64,000 bases of DNA from positions 327,641-391,640 of the forward strand of contig NZ_HE997646.1 in NCBI RefSeq assembly GCF_000312485.1. The letters run 5' to 3'. Below the pieces are notes generated by a model, which ran no database searches, was not told the origin of the DNA, and worked only from the letters and a program-made list of their open reading frames with translations. The position numbers and the translations under genes are program-made. This stretch comes from Yersinia massiliensis CCUG 53443 (lineage in GTDB: Bacteria > Pseudomonadota > Gammaproteobacteria > Enterobacterales > Enterobacteriaceae). Of this stretch, positions 36,526-47,327 are shown one piece after another (the first letter of the stretch is position 1; the number at the start of each line of letters is the position of its first letter).

Positions 36526-37704
36526 CTAATCCAACTTCTGACATTTACCGAAGAACATTTCTGTAATCAGCGAGTTATTAATGGTGTCGCCGTTCAGGGT
36601 TCTCACCAGAATTTCACTGCCTAATAATGGCAATGAGAAAACCATATCTGGGTTAACTCGTTTTACTTTTTCCACGTTCTGAGTTTCATTGACCAGTGCC
36701 AGTGTCTTGGTCCCCTCTCCTGCAATTTCTTTGGCGGCCAGAATAATAAAGGTGTTATCAGCATCGCTGTTGCACAAGGCAATGATATATTTCGCCTTGG
36801 CAGCACCGGCCAGCTTCAATGTTGCAACCGAAGAGGGATCACCTTCGATGATATCGGTATGGGGCGGAAAATTATGTTGGCTACCGACGGCACAAACGAC
36901 CGTGACGTCATCACCTCGGTCACGCAGACCATTATAGACATTCAGCGCCAAGGAACCGGAACCAACAATAATAAAATGATTTTTACGTTCCACGTGAGAA
37001 ATCCTACCTTTGACTATGCGTTTAATATTATTACTGATGATCGGACCGGCAACAGAAGCAATCGACGTCGCAAAGACCGTAATACCAGCAATAATCACCG
37101 TAAGAGTAAACATTCTCGCGACAGTAGTATGCGGAATAATATCCCCGAACCCCACTGTGGACATACAGACGATGGCGAAATAAAAGGCCGTCGGTAAATC
37201 GGTCACGACAGGCGCGAACTCATCGCCCATATAAAGTGTGCCCAACATGCTATAGACGATTAATGAAAAAATACTCGCGATCGCAAAGAATGTTGCACTG
37301 CCGAGACTGTAGTGGTCAAACTCTCGCCAATAAAATATTAGCGCGACAAGAATAATGATGGAATAAGTCGTCAGTTTATTCTGATCTTTCAGAATAAAGA
37401 TATTGATGGCCACCAAAGTAAACAACAATAAGACTGTCAAGAACCATGCTGTACGAATCTTCATCGATACTGCAAATGCCATCAGTATCAATAGTAGACC
37501 GATGATAAACTGTGGGATCTCAAATATATCAAGAAAACTTAGCGCCTCCTTCCATGTACTAAAATTCTCTATTGCCTCAGTTGAATGAGTAATCGCCCGA
37601 AAAAGGACGGGACCTAAAACCAGACACCCATTAATGGCGACTAAAATCGCCAATAAAATCGGTATCGATACCTTATTTTTAATTTCCTGTAATATTTTCA
37701 TCAA
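36526..37704 (-). CDS. kch: Potassium channel Kch-like protein
   Basis: Six-helix voltage-gated-type potassium channel with a C-terminal RCK/TrkA-N domain. The selectivity filter is TVGFGD (residues 183-188), a GFG variant of the common GYG. The RCK nucleotide-binding motif VGSGSLALNV lies near 248-257, and the C-terminus has GSEILVRTLNGDTINNSL, very like E. coli Kch. Length 392 residues compared with 417 in E. coli; the missing part is the C-terminal tail. Confidence 0.88.
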   Translation of the reverse strand: MMKILQEIKNKVSIPILLAILVAINGCLVLGPVLFRAITHSTEAIENFSTWKEALSFLDIFEIPQFIIGLLLILMAFAVSMKIRTAWFLTVLLLFTLVAINIFILKDQNKLTTYSIIILVALIFYWREFDHYSLGSATFFAIASIFSLIVYSMLGTLYMGDEFAPVVTDLPTAFYFAIVCMSTVGFGDIIPHTTVARMFTLTVIIAGITVFATSIASVAGPIISNNIKRIVKGRISHVERKNHFIIVGSGSLALNVYNGLRDRGDDVTVVCAVGSQHNFPPHTDIIEGDPSSVATLKLAGAAKAKYIIALCNSDADNTFIILAAKEIAGEGTKTLALVNETQNVEKVKRVNPDMVFSLPLLGSEILVRTLNGDTINNSLITEMFFGKCQKLD

Positions 37705-38099
37705 TAGAGTGACTAAAATTGTTATAGGTGAATAAAGTATAGATAATAAATGGGATATTTCATCTTAAAAACCCTTTTTTTTGACAAAAATCAAAAGGTA
37801 AGTATATCTAATACTATGGTAGGAACATTAACTCATAGTTTTCTAATATTTGCAGTGAGAAATCAAAGACACAAACCATTTATTTAAAGCTAGATTTACA
37901 GGTTGTAAAGCCATCTATACTTATTCAATATTGAAATAACAAGTCAAATAATTGGCATAAGTGCTCATCATGAACAATAATATGCTCGTGCTCCGGCAGA
38001 TAATACTGCTGAGGCTCGCATTCTTGAGTGATATTCATCACCCTTCATTTAATGCTGTAAATATCTAGCAGTATTGAACAGATAAATAAGGAAATAAGC
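37705..38099. other. kch-hdeB intergenic region (395 bases)
   Basis: AT-rich divergent region. It presumably holds the kch promoter and the acid-responsive hdeB promoter. I see no gene and no clear regulator site; the hdeB start has only a weak AAGGAAAT-like ribosome site. Confidence 0.5.
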
Positions 38100-38432
38100 A
38101 TGTCCTACAAATCACTTCGTAATATTGCATTAACTGGTTTGTTACTTTCCGCTGCCGCAACAAGTTTTGCAGCCACCACTAAAGCAACAACAACGACCCC
38201 GAGTGATATGACCTGCAAAGAGTTCCTGGATCTGAATCCAAAGTCATTTACTCCTGTCGTTTATTGGGTATTGAATGATAATACTCAGTACAAACAAGGC
38301 GATTATGTTGATTTGCATGAGACTGACACTATCGTGACACCGAAAGTCGTTGAGGTCTGTAAAAAAGCACCGGAGAGTAAACTATCTGAAATTAAACAAG
38401 ATATTCTAGGCTTTGCGAAAAAACATATGTAA
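38100..38432 (+). CDS. hdeB: HdeB-like periplasmic acid-stress chaperone
   Basis: A signal peptide (1-24, ending SFAA) is followed by the HdeA/HdeB core DMTCKEFLDLNPKSFTPVVYWVL, with the second cysteine in VVEVCKKAPESKL forming the family disulfide. HdeB-type chaperones keep periplasmic proteins soluble at low pH. Mature size is about 86 residues. It stands immediately before the nickel/urea/urease block, which has the same acid-survival purpose. A strong terminator follows. Confidence 0.88.
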   Translation: MSYKSLRNIALTGLLLSAAATSFAATTKATTTTPSDMTCKEFLDLNPKSFTPVVYWVLNDNTQYKQGDYVDLHETDTIVTPKVVEVCKKAPESKLSEIKQDILGFAKKHM

Positions 38433-38453
38433 CTTAGCACAATAGACTTAATC

Positions 38454-38495
38454 AATCAGGCGCTTATGTCTTTTATAAGCGCCTGATTGTTTTTA
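38454..38495 (+). terminator. Terminator of hdeB
   Basis: AATCAGGCGCTTAT (38454-38467) and ATAAGCGCCTGATT (38475-38488) form a perfect 14-bp stem followed by GTTTTTAG. Confidence 0.88.
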
Positions 38496-38519
38496 GTGTA
38501 CTATTTAATTAATAATGAG

Positions 38520-39578
38520 TTAACGAGTGACACTCAAATTATCATAACCACGAACATAGTAATTAACGGCAGAAATCAACCAGCAGAGAATAAACATCCC
38601 AATAATCCAATAGCCTATCTCCCCCATATTCTCGCTAATATTATTGATAGGAGTCCAAATACCGCCACTGAGGCTCAGCTTATCGGCGATTAATCCCAAC
38701 GCTTCTATGCCACCGATAAAGAAAGCAATAATAACGGAAGCGGCTGTAATAGTAATGTTGTAATACAATTTCCGAACCGGCTTAGAAAATGCCCAGCCAT
38801 AAGCACCTATCATGACAAAATTATCGAGTGAATCGATCAACGCCATACCAGCAGCAAATAAAATGGGGAAGACCATAATCGACCATAAATTCATGCCATG
38901 GGTCGCACTGGCAGCCGAAATACCTAATACCCCAATTTCTGTGGCAGTATCAAACCCCAAGCCAAATAAAAAACCAACCGGATACATATGCCAGCTTTTA
39001 TTGACCATATTAAAGACACGCTTAAAAAGTCTGGCTAAGACTCCGCCATTATTAGCCACCAGCAAGTCGAGCTCTTCATCTTGGTACACTTTGCCCGCTT
39101 TGACTTGCTTAAATTTTTTGTACACTGATATCAGGATGGTCAAATTAAGAAAGGCGAACAATAGCAAAAAGAGGGATGAAACCAAGGTGCCAATCAAACC
39201 GCCCGTTTCATGGAACCATGTCATATTATTCTTAAATGCCATAGCGGTCGCTGCAATGGCTAATGAAGCTAATATGACGATGGTGGAATGACCAAGAGAA
39301 AAGAACGTCCCGACAGCAATCGGCGTTTTACCCTGCTGCATCAGTTTTCGCGTAACGTTATCAATGGCGGCAATATGGTCCGCATCAACCGCGTGACGCA
39401 AACCAAAGCTATAAGCCAGAAACGCCATCCCCATCAAAACCGCATTATTATTGAATTCAATAAACGCCCAAACCCATGCTAATGCGTTAACAACCACTAA
39501 TCCAATCAGTAAGTAGATAGCACGAAGCTTTGTCTCGCGATTGCCAAATGCGCTGGTTCTCTCTATTCCTGTCGTCAT
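38520..39578 (-). CDS. nixA: NiCoT-family nickel permease
   Basis: High-affinity nickel/cobalt transporter with about eight helices. The signature RHAVDADHIAAIDN (residues 61-74) and GLGFDTATEIGVLG, plus FAAGMALIDSLDN, identify the NiCoT family (NixA/HoxN). It lies downstream of ureD and the urea channel on the same strand, so it supplies nickel for the urease active site. Called ureH or nixA in related organisms. Length 352 residues. Confidence 0.92.
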   Translation of the reverse strand: MTTGIERTSAFGNRETKLRAIYLLIGLVVVNALAWVWAFIEFNNNAVLMGMAFLAYSFGLRHAVDADHIAAIDNVTRKLMQQGKTPIAVGTFFSLGHSTIVILASLAIAATAMAFKNNMTWFHETGGLIGTLVSSLFLLLFAFLNLTILISVYKKFKQVKAGKVYQDEELDLLVANNGGVLARLFKRVFNMVNKSWHMYPVGFLFGLGFDTATEIGVLGISAASATHGMNLWSIMVFPILFAAGMALIDSLDNFVMIGAYGWAFSKPVRKLYYNITITAASVIIAFFIGGIEALGLIADKLSLSGGIWTPINNISENMGEIGYWIIGMFILCWLISAVNYYVRGYDNLSVTR

Positions 39579-39601
39579 GTTTGTACTCCAGAATAATATC
39601 G

Positions 39602-40594
39602 TTATTGTCTGTGCGCCGGCATGACATCTTGATTAGGAACCAGGAATAACCATGATGCGAGAACAAAAGGCATTGTGAGGGTCGGAATACCGATCGGGGA
39701 CAATAATATGTTCAGGGCACCCTGCACAATAACCGTGAAGATAACGCCGATAATGGTATAAGCCAACACACGCCAGCTGGGCTTATTAAAGGTTGAACCC
39801 AATGCAATTGCAGTTAATACCGCACTGAATGCGTACATGCCAGCATCGATACTACTAGGATCCGCGCCAAGGAACATGGCAGTGAAAATAGCGAGAATTG
39901 AACCGCCGATAGCAAAGACCGCAGCCCAGAGTGATTCCACGGCTAACCCAATGACAAAAAGAATGCCGCCAACCAAGCTACTTAATAAGAAAACCTCAGA
40001 AATACCATTAAACAGAGTGACAAAAATATTAGCGCCCGTCGCTGTTCCCGCCGCTAAAACAAATGGGTGCGGGAGCGCAGGCGTGGGTAATCCACTACTA
40101 TGCAAACCGGCAAAGGCATAGCTGGCCAGTAATATCATCCAAGTCGTTAAGACAAACGGTGCAGTCAGTGCCGCGACTTTCCACGTTTTTAAAATGTCGG
40201 CGATACATGCCATGACGATCACCGACACAATGCTGCCTAAGATAATACAGGCCCAAACTACCGGTGTTGCGACCAAAAATGTCGGTAATGCCGCGCCGAC
40301 CAGGCAGCCGTTATAGCCATATAATCCTGATCGCCAAGAGGCGCGATCACGCATGGTAAGCCCAGTGAGTGTGGCCACCGCGGTCCCCAGCACACAACCA
40401 AAGGCAACTGCCGGATTCCCTTCACCATAAGCACCAACAAATATGGCGATAAAAAAGAATAAGCCCGTTAATGGGTTATTTTGGAACATAACCTGAGCAC
40501 AGCCGCGCAGTGTTGTATCGATAAATTCAATGAAAACATTCGAATTGCTGAGCTGCGCCCAGCCAGATAAATTGCCGGTTTTAGTATTCATCAT
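39602..40594 (-). CDS. yut: Urea channel Yut
   Basis: UT-family urea transporter of ten helices arranged as two inverted halves. The family hallmark regions FVGAYGEGNPAVAFGCVLG and the duplicated LYGYNGCLVGAAL / GMYAFSAVLTAIAL segments are visible. Start 40594 was chosen because AAAGG lies about 6 bases upstream; the next Met is adjacent. Product 330 residues. In Yersinia a channel at this position (Yut) admits urea for the urease. Confidence 0.9.
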   Translation of the reverse strand: MMNTKTGNLSGWAQLSNSNVFIEFIDTTLRGCAQVMFQNNPLTGLFFFIAIFVGAYGEGNPAVAFGCVLGTAVATLTGLTMRDRASWRSGLYGYNGCLVGAALPTFLVATPVVWACIILGSIVSVIVMACIADILKTWKVAALTAPFVLTTWMILLASYAFAGLHSSGLPTPALPHPFVLAAGTATGANIFVTLFNGISEVFLLSSLVGGILFVIGLAVESLWAAVFAIGGSILAIFTAMFLGADPSSIDAGMYAFSAVLTAIALGSTFNKPSWRVLAYTIIGVIFTVIVQGALNILLSPIGIPTLTMPFVLASWLFLVPNQDVMPAHRQ

Positions 40595-40666
40595 GTTTAC
40601 CTTTCTAACTTGAAGTTGCATGCAGCCATACCGGTATCCATGAAGCGGGATACCGTTGGGTTACAC

Positions 40667-41632
40667 CTAACGCCACAAGAATTTTTCCGGCAATGTCACA
40701 CCCAGAATTTCCTCACGCGCTATCTTCCAAAATTGCCTGATTTCTTCCTTAACACCCGCGCTATCGATACCCAGCGCTTTAAACACGATGCCGCAATCAT
40801 TAGGTAAGCGTGTCGCACCACTGGCAATACCGCCCTTGATATCAAAACGTGCCGGTACCCGCGTCAAAATGCGGTCATGATGCTCTTTCGGCGTCAATAG
40901 AATGACGTTGCCAAAGGCATCAAATGACTGCATAACACCAACGGCATCAAGGCTCTCGGTCTTTGGCTCTAACACATACTTTTCAACAAACAGCTCTTTA
41001 CCCGCCAAATGGTGGGCGGCAACTCGGGATGAATAAACATCGAAACCAAAACGTTCATCCTCGTGGTGATATTTACGCCCTGACATCAACACTTCTGAAT
41101 AAATTGCCGTCGCCGTCGGATGAATATTAATGGTGGTATCTGTGATAAACCGTGAATTCCGATGAGGGATCAGTGGGTCCGGCATAAACTCCAAATAGCC
41201 CCCCTCTTCTACCGTGAAATTTTGAATCTGCGACGCGTAATTGGCATTCATCATATGAACTTTGGTGGCAGACTGAGTGGTGACATGGGCGCAAGCGCCA
41301 GCTTCCACGTGCACATCTGTTGCCAGCCGATCACCTTGCAGAATGCACCCTGATGTTGAAATCATGGTGACACAGGGTAATTCGGGCATTTCTTCATCCC
41401 AATACAACGCTTTTTGCACCATTGAGGGCACCCGTCGTTCCATTTCGACCAAAATACTGCGGTGCTCACGTTTAGCAAATCTCAGGTAAAGATAGCCACT
41501 TTTTCCTACGGCCCCGCTACGCATTTGCGCCGGTTCGTCCTGATATTCCGCGAGTTCCGGCGCGTGAGTCCCTAATGCGTGAGCGCGAACCCGTGAAGGT
41601 GTTTCCACGATATTCTGGCTCTGGGATGTCAT
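40667..41632 (-). CDS. ureD: Urease accessory protein UreD
   Basis: Scaffold that binds apo-urease and, with UreF and UreG, delivers nickel to UreC. The segment [38 protein letters not shown] and the [32 protein letters not shown] core are typical. The start overlaps the ureG stop by four bases (ATGA). Length 321 residues. It closes the urease accessory series ureE-F-G-D. Confidence 0.96.
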   Translation of the reverse strand: MTSQSQNIVETPSRVRAHALGTHAPELAEYQDEPAQMRSGAVGKSGYLYLRFAKREHRSILVEMERRVPSMVQKALYWDEEMPELPCVTMISTSGCILQGDRLATDVHVEAGACAHVTTQSATKVHMMNANYASQIQNFTVEEGGYLEFMPDPLIPHRNSRFITDTTINIHPTATAIYSEVLMSGRKYHHEDERFGFDVYSSRVAAHHLAGKELFVEKYVLEPKTESLDAVGVMQSFDAFGNVILLTPKEHHDRILTRVPARFDIKGGIASGATRLPNDCGIVFKALGIDSAGVKEEIRQFWKIAREEILGVTLPEKFLWR

Positions 41633-42294
41633 GCATTCGCTCCTTGCGGTTGTACGTGAGTAAATAAGAAGTCACGCATAATCATGTCCACCAGCTCTTC
41701 AATGCCTTGCCCTGTTTTGCAGTTGGTCAGAATATATGGGCGCTCACCGCGAACCACTTTGGTATCACTTTCCATCACATCTAAGCTCGCCCCAACGTAA
41801 GGTGCCAAGTCGATTTTATTGATGACCAAGATGTCTGCCTGAACTAAACCTGGGCCGTTTTTACGCGGGATTTTTTCCCCTTCGGCCACATCGATAACAT
41901 AGATATAGAAGTCTGCTAGCGCAGGGCTGAACGTCAGTGTCAGGTTATCGCCGCCACTTTCAATCATAATTAGGTCGCTGTCGGGGAAGCGTTCTTCCAT
42001 TTCTTCTACGGCAGCGATATTCATGCTCGGATCTTCACGTACCGCCGTGTGCGGGCAAGCACCGGTTTCTACCCCGAGGATTTTTTCCTCGTCCAAAATG
42101 CCTTTAAGCGTACGTTTCACTTGCTTAGCATCTTCAGTGGTCACGATATCGTTGGTAATAATGAGGGGCTTAATGCCCCGCTTAATCAAAATAGGGGTGA
42201 TCACTTCAATAATGGCGGTCTTACCTGACCCCACCGGGCCACCAATACCAATGCGAGTAATCTTTTTGCGTTTATCGGTTGAATGGCTATTCAC
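41629..42294 (-). CDS. ureG: Urease accessory GTPase UreG
   Basis: SIMIBI-class GTPase that drives nickel transfer to urease. P-loop [10 protein letters not shown] (residues about 18-27), the CPH metal-binding motif ([17 protein letters not shown]), ESGGDNLT and the NKIDL guanine-specificity motif are all present. Length 221 residues. It overlaps ureD and follows ureF after a gap of 108 bases that holds a hairpin. Confidence 0.97.
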   Translation of the reverse strand: MNSHSTDKRKKITRIGIGGPVGSGKTAIIEVITPILIKRGIKPLIITNDIVTTEDAKQVKRTLKGILDEEKILGVETGACPHTAVREDPSMNIAAVEEMEERFPDSDLIMIESGGDNLTLTFSPALADFYIYVIDVAEGEKIPRKNGPGLVQADILVINKIDLAPYVGASLDVMESDTKVVRGERPYILTNCKTGQGIEELVDMIMRDFLFTHVQPQGANA

Positions 42295-42380
42295 GGAGTA
42301 ATCCTCTTCTTTTTTATCTGATGTTGCCTATGTGCCAAGTGAACACGTTCACTCAACACTCAGAATTCATTGTGTGTCGG

Positions 42381-42404
42381 GAGCCTCGCCATTAATGGCG
42401 GCTC
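42381..42404. repeat. Hairpin at the ureF-ureG junction
   Basis: The palindrome CGCCATTAATGGCG (42387-42400) is extended by GAGCC and GCTC on either side. It overlaps the ureF stop and lacks a T run, so it may act as an mRNA-processing or stability element inside the operon. Confidence 0.5.
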
Positions 42405-43089
42405 AATTACTAAAGAGACGAACGTGTGCCTTCACATGCACCGCCGCCAACACATCCACAATAGGGACATAAGAAGACATTTGATTGATATCGCCAATCT
42501 CGGCAATATCGCAAAATGTCTCAATGTCATGGTTCAGCTCAAACAGAATGTGCTGAGTATCGAAATGGGTAACGCGCATCAAACGCATGGCCGCACTGAG
42601 AATGGTCATCGCCACACCGTATTGATGCATCACCACCACTTCACGTTGCCCTATTCCTTGAGCGGCCATCACCACCGCTTGAGTGACCGGATACGTCCCA
42701 GCAGCGTTGCCGCTTTTAATCTGTTCCAGCCACCAGCTAATCAGTGGATGCTCCACCACGTGGATTGACATCTCTGCCAGCTTTTTCCCCATACGGGTCG
42801 CCATTAAGCGGCTTTCTTCATTGAGCTTGCGGTTGTTCACGGCCCAATCGGCACGGATGATGCCATCCCGATCATCAGCCATCACGGCGCGGTGGGCGGC
42901 TACCACCCCCATCCCATCACAACTGGCTGCCTGTTTAAGCGCCGTCAGGACAAAACCTTTTAATGTCGCCACATCATGAACGACGCCGGTCTGAATGGCG
43001 GATTCCACGCCATTGGAAAACGTAAAGGCCCCGACCGGCAGGACGGAATCACCAAATTGCATAATACGAATGAGATCTGATGCGTTCAT
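42403..43089 (-). CDS. ureF: Urease accessory protein UreF
   Basis: All-helical protein that couples UreG GTP hydrolysis to nickel insertion. The N-terminus [27 protein letters not shown] is the family signature (FGDSxLPVGxFxxSxGLE) and the middle has the conserved [12 protein letters not shown]. Length 228 residues. It follows ureE by 20 bases. Confidence 0.95.
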   Translation of the reverse strand: MNASDLIRIMQFGDSVLPVGAFTFSNGVESAIQTGVVHDVATLKGFVLTALKQAASCDGMGVVAAHRAVMADDRDGIIRADWAVNNRKLNEESRLMATRMGKKLAEMSIHVVEHPLISWWLEQIKSGNAAGTYPVTQAVVMAAQGIGQREVVVMHQYGVAMTILSAAMRLMRVTHFDTQHILFELNHDIETFCDIAEIGDINQMSSYVPIVDVLAAVHVKAHVRLFSN

Positions 43090-43109
43090 CGCGGTGCCCT
43101 CATTCTTAA

Positions 43110-43796
43110 TCAGTGTTTATGGTCGTGATCATGGTCACCATGACTGTGATCATGGCCGTGATCATGACTATGCCCATCGCCATGGGAATGAATGGCGTGA
43201 ATATGTAGGCCGGAACCATGGGGCTCATCTAAGGGGCTGGCGACATGAACGTGAGTATCTGTATCTTCCGCGCCACCAAACAGCAGCCGAGCTTCTGAGT
43301 TACTCAGCAGGGGAAGAATTTCTGCGCCTTTAACAAAACGGAAAGGAAGATGCTGGAAGCCATGAGTTCTCATCACTGAATCCATCATGGTGGTGGCTAC
43401 GGTCAGCGGTACATACACCTCATTATTTTTGGTGACGGCTTTCCAATGCTGATTACCTAACGCATGTCCCAGTTCAAAGCAGGTCTTAATCAGTTCATCT
43501 GTTGAACGGCTTTTCAACTCGCTAAGATCAATCACCATGACATCCCGCAAATTGATCTGTACCACGACGGCAACACGACTTTCTTCATCCCAAGCCAGTA
43601 CATCACCATCAGCAAGTACGACATTTCGATCGAGAGAAATCCCCAAATCCAGACCTTGCGTACTGGCTTTACGGCAGCGACTTTTTTGCGCTTCCCGCTG
43701 ATCCAATACCAATAAGTCGAAAGTGGCATCTTTAAGTTTCTCTTGCCAAACCGGATCTTTTTTTACATTGCCAAGAATGTGTTCTATCAAAATCAT
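43110..43796 (-). CDS. ureE: Urease accessory nickel metallochaperone UreE
   Basis: Homodimeric nickel carrier for UreG/urease. After the peptide-binding (about 1-75) and metal-binding (about 76-150) domains it has a 47-residue C-terminal tail with 17 His residues ([20 protein letters not shown] within it), which can hold several nickel ions and acts as a store. Length 228 residues is long for UreE because of this tail. It is separated from ureC by 219 bases. Confidence 0.94.
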   Translation of the reverse strand: MILIEHILGNVKKDPVWQEKLKDATFDLLVLDQREAQKSRCRKASTQGLDLGISLDRNVVLADGDVLAWDEESRVAVVVQINLRDVMVIDLSELKSRSTDELIKTCFELGHALGNQHWKAVTKNNEVYVPLTVATTMMDSVMRTHGFQHLPFRFVKGAEILPLLSNSEARLLFGGAEDTDTHVHVASPLDEPHGSGLHIHAIHSHGDGHSHDHGHDHSHGDHDHDHKH

Positions 43797-44015
43797 GCTG
43801 TCACTCCTTGCGTTTATCCATTGCCAGTCATCAGTTGCCCACCGTCATGAAGTCCGTTTCTTGCCAAACATCCCAGTCATTGTTGGTCGCCCGATCCAAA
43901 GACGAGATGACACTGACCTGAGCAAGCTGAATTCTGAAAGGGACGGGCCCGTCAAATCGAGGGCCACGTCCAACAACATCAGCCGACTTGTCTGCTAACC
44001 AAAGAAACGTCTCTA

Positions 44016-45734
44016 TCAACCAAAGAAATAGCGCTGGTTCATAGAGGCTGTTTCAATCGGATCACAGGTGGCATGTACACCATCCACTTTCACCGCAAAG
44101 GTTTCAGGGTCCACTTCAATATTTGGTGTTTGGTCATTACGCACCAGATCGCGTTTAGAGATGGTTCGGCAGTTTTTAACCGCCATCACCTGACGATCCA
44201 GCCCAGCCTTCTCTTTCACGCCATCGTCCAGTGCAGCCTGAGAGACAAACGTGACGCAGGTGTCTTGCATGGTTTTACCCAGAGCACCAAACATTGGACG
44301 ATAGAACACCGGCTGAGGGGTCGGTAATGAGGCATTTGGATCACCCATTGCTGCCCAGTTAATCATGCCGCCTTTGATAACCAGTTTTGGTTTAGCACCA
44401 AAGAAGCGTGGATCCCACAGCACCAAATCGGCCATTTTGCCCACTTCAACTGAACCGATGACATGGCTAACACCTTGCGCAATCGCTGGGTTGATGGTGA
44501 TTTTCGCGACATAACGCAGTACGCGGAAGTTGTCGTTATTGGCATCATCTTCTGGCAATTTACCGCGAGACGCTTTCATCGCATTCGCAGTTTGTATAAT
44601 GCGCAACCAGTTTTCCCCCACACGGCCCATGGCTTGAGAGTCACTGGAGAACATGGAGATCACCCCCATATCGTGCAGGACGTTTTCTGCTGCAATGGTT
44701 TCCGGCCGCACGCGACTTTCCGCGAAGGAAACGTCCGCTGGCACATTCGGGTTGAGGTTATGGCACACCATGATCATGTCGAACAGCTCAGCTTGGCTGT
44801 TAACACCATACGGCAGGGTTGGGTTAGTGGAGCTTGGTAACACGTTCATTTGGCTGGCAACGCGGATAATGTCCGGCGCATGGCCCCCACCCGCCCCTTC
44901 GGTATGGAACGTATGGATAGTGCGGCCTTCGAATGCATCAATGGTATCTTCCACATAGCCACATTCGTTCAGACTGTCGGTGTGCACGGATACTTGAATA
45001 TCCATCTCGTCAGCCATCCGCAATGAATGTCGAATAGCGTTAGCCGTCGCGCCCCAGTCTTCGTGAACTTTAAAACCCACCACGCCAGCAATCGCTTGTT
45101 CTATCAATGGACCACGGCCAAAGGCATTACCTTTCCCGAGAAAACCGACGTTGATCGGTAGACCTTCAGCGGAACGGAGCATCTGACGAATGTTCCATGG
45201 GCCTGGTGTCACCGTGGTGCCGTTGGTACCATCGGTTGGGCCAATCCCGCCGCCGAAGAAGGTCGCCACGCCATTGGATAACGCATGGTAAGCCTGCTGA
45301 GGTGAAATAAAATGAATATGTGAGTCGATACCTGCGGCGGTAAGAATCAAGTGCTCACCTGAAATCGCATCGGTACTCACACCGACGACCAGACCAGGGG
45401 TCACGCCGTCCATCACACCAGGGTTACCACTTTTACCGATCCCAACAATTTTACCATCACGGACGCCCACGTCGGCTTTCACCACCCCCAGACGAGCATC
45501 CACAATGGTAACGTTGGTAATCACTAAATCCAGCACACCATTATCACGGGTCAGTTGGTTATTCGCGCCCATCCCGTCACGCAGGGATTTCCCCCCACCG
45601 TAAACCGACTCTTCACCATATCCGCGCAGGTCTTTTTCGATTTCGATAAACAGATTGGTGTCACCCAACCGGATTTTATCGCCCGTCGTTGGGCCAAATA
45701 GACCCGCGTATTCTTGCCGAGAAATTTGAGGCAT
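44016..45734 (-). CDS. ureC: Urease subunit alpha UreC
   Basis: Catalytic subunit hydrolysing urea to ammonia and carbamate. Nickel ligands H139 and H141 (DSHIHF), carbamylated K222 (KVHEDWG), H251 (SVHTD) and H277 (FHTEG) are in place. The flap reads MVCHNLNP (C324-H325-N326), where Klebsiella-type ureases have CHHLD. ATG 45734 ([11 protein letters not shown]) was chosen for its AGGAG site and family match; 16 extra upstream codons are open but not expected. Product 572 residues. Confidence 0.97.
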   Translation of the reverse strand: MPQISRQEYAGLFGPTTGDKIRLGDTNLFIEIEKDLRGYGEESVYGGGKSLRDGMGANNQLTRDNGVLDLVITNVTIVDARLGVVKADVGVRDGKIVGIGKSGNPGVMDGVTPGLVVGVSTDAISGEHLILTAAGIDSHIHFISPQQAYHALSNGVATFFGGGIGPTDGTNGTTVTPGPWNIRQMLRSAEGLPINVGFLGKGNAFGRGPLIEQAIAGVVGFKVHEDWGATANAIRHSLRMADEMDIQVSVHTDSLNECGYVEDTIDAFEGRTIHTFHTEGAGGGHAPDIIRVASQMNVLPSSTNPTLPYGVNSQAELFDMIMVCHNLNPNVPADVSFAESRVRPETIAAENVLHDMGVISMFSSDSQAMGRVGENWLRIIQTANAMKASRGKLPEDDANNDNFRVLRYVAKITINPAIAQGVSHVIGSVEVGKMADLVLWDPRFFGAKPKLVIKGGMINWAAMGDPNASLPTPQPVFYRPMFGALGKTMQDTCVTFVSQAALDDGVKEKAGLDRQVMAVKNCRTISKRDLVRNDQTPNIEVDPETFAVKVDGVHATCDPIETASMNQRYFFG

Positions 45735-45822
45735 CTGTCGCTCCTTTCTTTTTCCGGTGCGTGTCATGGTTTTTTTCATCACACGTCTGCGAATTTCGAT
45801 GAGTTGCTAGGTAGATAGCGTT

Positions 45823-46257
45823 TTATTTAGACGATTTAAAACCACGTGCAGCCGCTCGGCGGATAGCTTCAAGCTTATCTGGGCGCTCACTATTCGGCAC
45901 CACGCCTTCACCGGTCCAGCCATCGACCAGATTGTTAAAACCGTACAGGGTTTGTTTACCACCGTAAGGAATCAACGAAACTTCAGTTTCATCGCCGGGT
46001 TCAAAACGGATTGCGGTGGTTGAAGAGATATTCAGGCGTTTGCCATAGGCCGCAGCACGATCAAATTCCAGTGCGCGGTTAACTTCAAAAAAGTGGAAAT
46101 GTGAGCCTATCTGGATAGGGCGGTCACCGGTATTACGCACTTTGACTTTGGTAACGGGTTTATTTTCATTAAACGTGATCGGGGCGTCAGCTAAAATACA
46201 GCCACCCAGTGGGGTATTTGTTTCTGCCGTCGCTTTAGTACTTTTCTTCGCGCTCAT
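45823..46257 (-). CDS. ureB: Urease subunit beta UreB
   Basis: Structural subunit of the (alpha-beta-gamma) urease. The family core [45 protein letters not shown] and [23 protein letters not shown] is intact. At 144 residues it carries an N-terminal Lys/Thr-rich extension and a longer C-terminus than the 100-106-residue Klebsiella UreB. It follows ureA by 53 bases. Confidence 0.96.
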   Translation of the reverse strand: MSAKKSTKATAETNTPLGGCILADAPITFNENKPVTKVKVRNTGDRPIQIGSHFHFFEVNRALEFDRAAAYGKRLNISSTTAIRFEPGDETEVSLIPYGGKQTLYGFNNLVDGWTGEGVVPNSERPDKLEAIRRAAARGFKSSK

Positions 46258-46310
46258 GCTTTAATCCTCTACATTAATCAGTTCAGGTTTTACTCGCATG
46301 CTGCCATGAC

Positions 46311-46613
46311 TTATTTAATTGGATCGTGCACCGTAACCAAACGGCTTCCGTCAGTAAAAATGGCTTCAACCTGAACGTTCGGGATCAGATCAGCTACCCC
46401 ATCCATCACATCATCTTTAGTCAGAACTTTACTGGCTTCTTTCATCACATCTTCTACGGATTTGCCATCTCTGGCCCCTTCCATTGCAGTCACTGTAATA
46501 ATCGAAACAGCTTCCGGATAATTAAGTTTCAAGCCACGCGCTTTGCGTTTGAACGCCACATCAGACAACGTGTAGATCATGAGCTTTTCAACTTCTCTTG
46601 GGGTGAGCTGCAT
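46311..46613 (-). CDS. ureA: Urease subunit gamma UreA
   Basis: Smallest structural subunit, exactly 100 residues as usual. [36 protein letters not shown] and [20 protein letters not shown] are diagnostic. First gene of ureABCEFGD; the promoter must lie in the AT-rich stretch upstream. AGGAGG-like ribosome site precedes the ATG. Confidence 0.97.
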   Translation of the reverse strand: MQLTPREVEKLMIYTLSDVAFKRKARGLKLNYPEAVSIITVTAMEGARDGKSVEDVMKEASKVLTKDDVMDGVADLIPNVQVEAIFTDGSRLVTVHDPIK

Positions 46614-47327
46614 AAGCCCTCCTGTATCGTGTTAAGAAAGTGAAAGTGAGAAAATAACGTACTGAAAATGACAAATAACCGCGATGACACCGCTGTAAAT
46701 AACAACAGCTAGAGTGAGTCGAGGTTATCCTGTTAAATCAATTTGTATGATGATTTGTTTCGGTGAGTTTTTTTTACCGCTTTTCGTTATTTCAATCAAT
46801 AAGAAACTTGCGTTCAGTAATAATTTTTTACTAAAACAAAAATGAGTGACTGTATTAATCAACAGTAAGGCATACAGGGAAAAATCGATTAAACGTTTGC
46901 CTTGTCTAGCGAATGCCATAACTTAAGAATCCTTTTATTTAACACGGGATTTCGATATAACATTTCTGTAACAGTCAGCTATAAATCAATAAGTTGCCGT
47001 AAAGAATAGTCTTTAATCAATATAGACCAAAATTCTGTAAAGGGATCATTAATTATCAATTTAAAATAAATCGTGCCATAAAAAATAAAAATAAACTTAA
47101 ATATCAGAATATTATGAGGTTATCTTCGTGTATTTTGGCTCATCAAAAATTAAGTTATAGAGATCTGAAAAGTACATTTTCCCCATAGCCAAATAAGACC
47201 ATGACCTTAATCAAAGTGATTAAAATAATCAGCCAAGAAATACTCTTGTATCAGCTAATTATCACGCTGATTTATTAAGAGATAGTTAAAATTATCTTAT
47301 CAATTATTATTCCACACGATATAAATC
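46614..47327. other. Region upstream of ureA (714 bases)
   Basis: Very AT-rich with no convincing gene. It presumably holds the urease promoter and the end of the ynt transcript. A perfect palindrome TTAATCA-aag-TGATTAA (47207-47223) is present near the yntE end. A 64-codon minus-strand frame at 46725-46919 has no recognisable features and I do not call it. Confidence 0.5.

Noticed and set aside
43831-44019. 62-codon minus-strand frame between ureC and ureE
   Set aside because: Sits in the gap with a repeated ureC-end motif; no ribosome site and no family features. More likely decayed or non-coding.
46725-46919. 64-codon frame upstream of ureA
   Set aside because: AT-rich with a chance hydrophobic stretch; no ribosome site or homology that I recognise.
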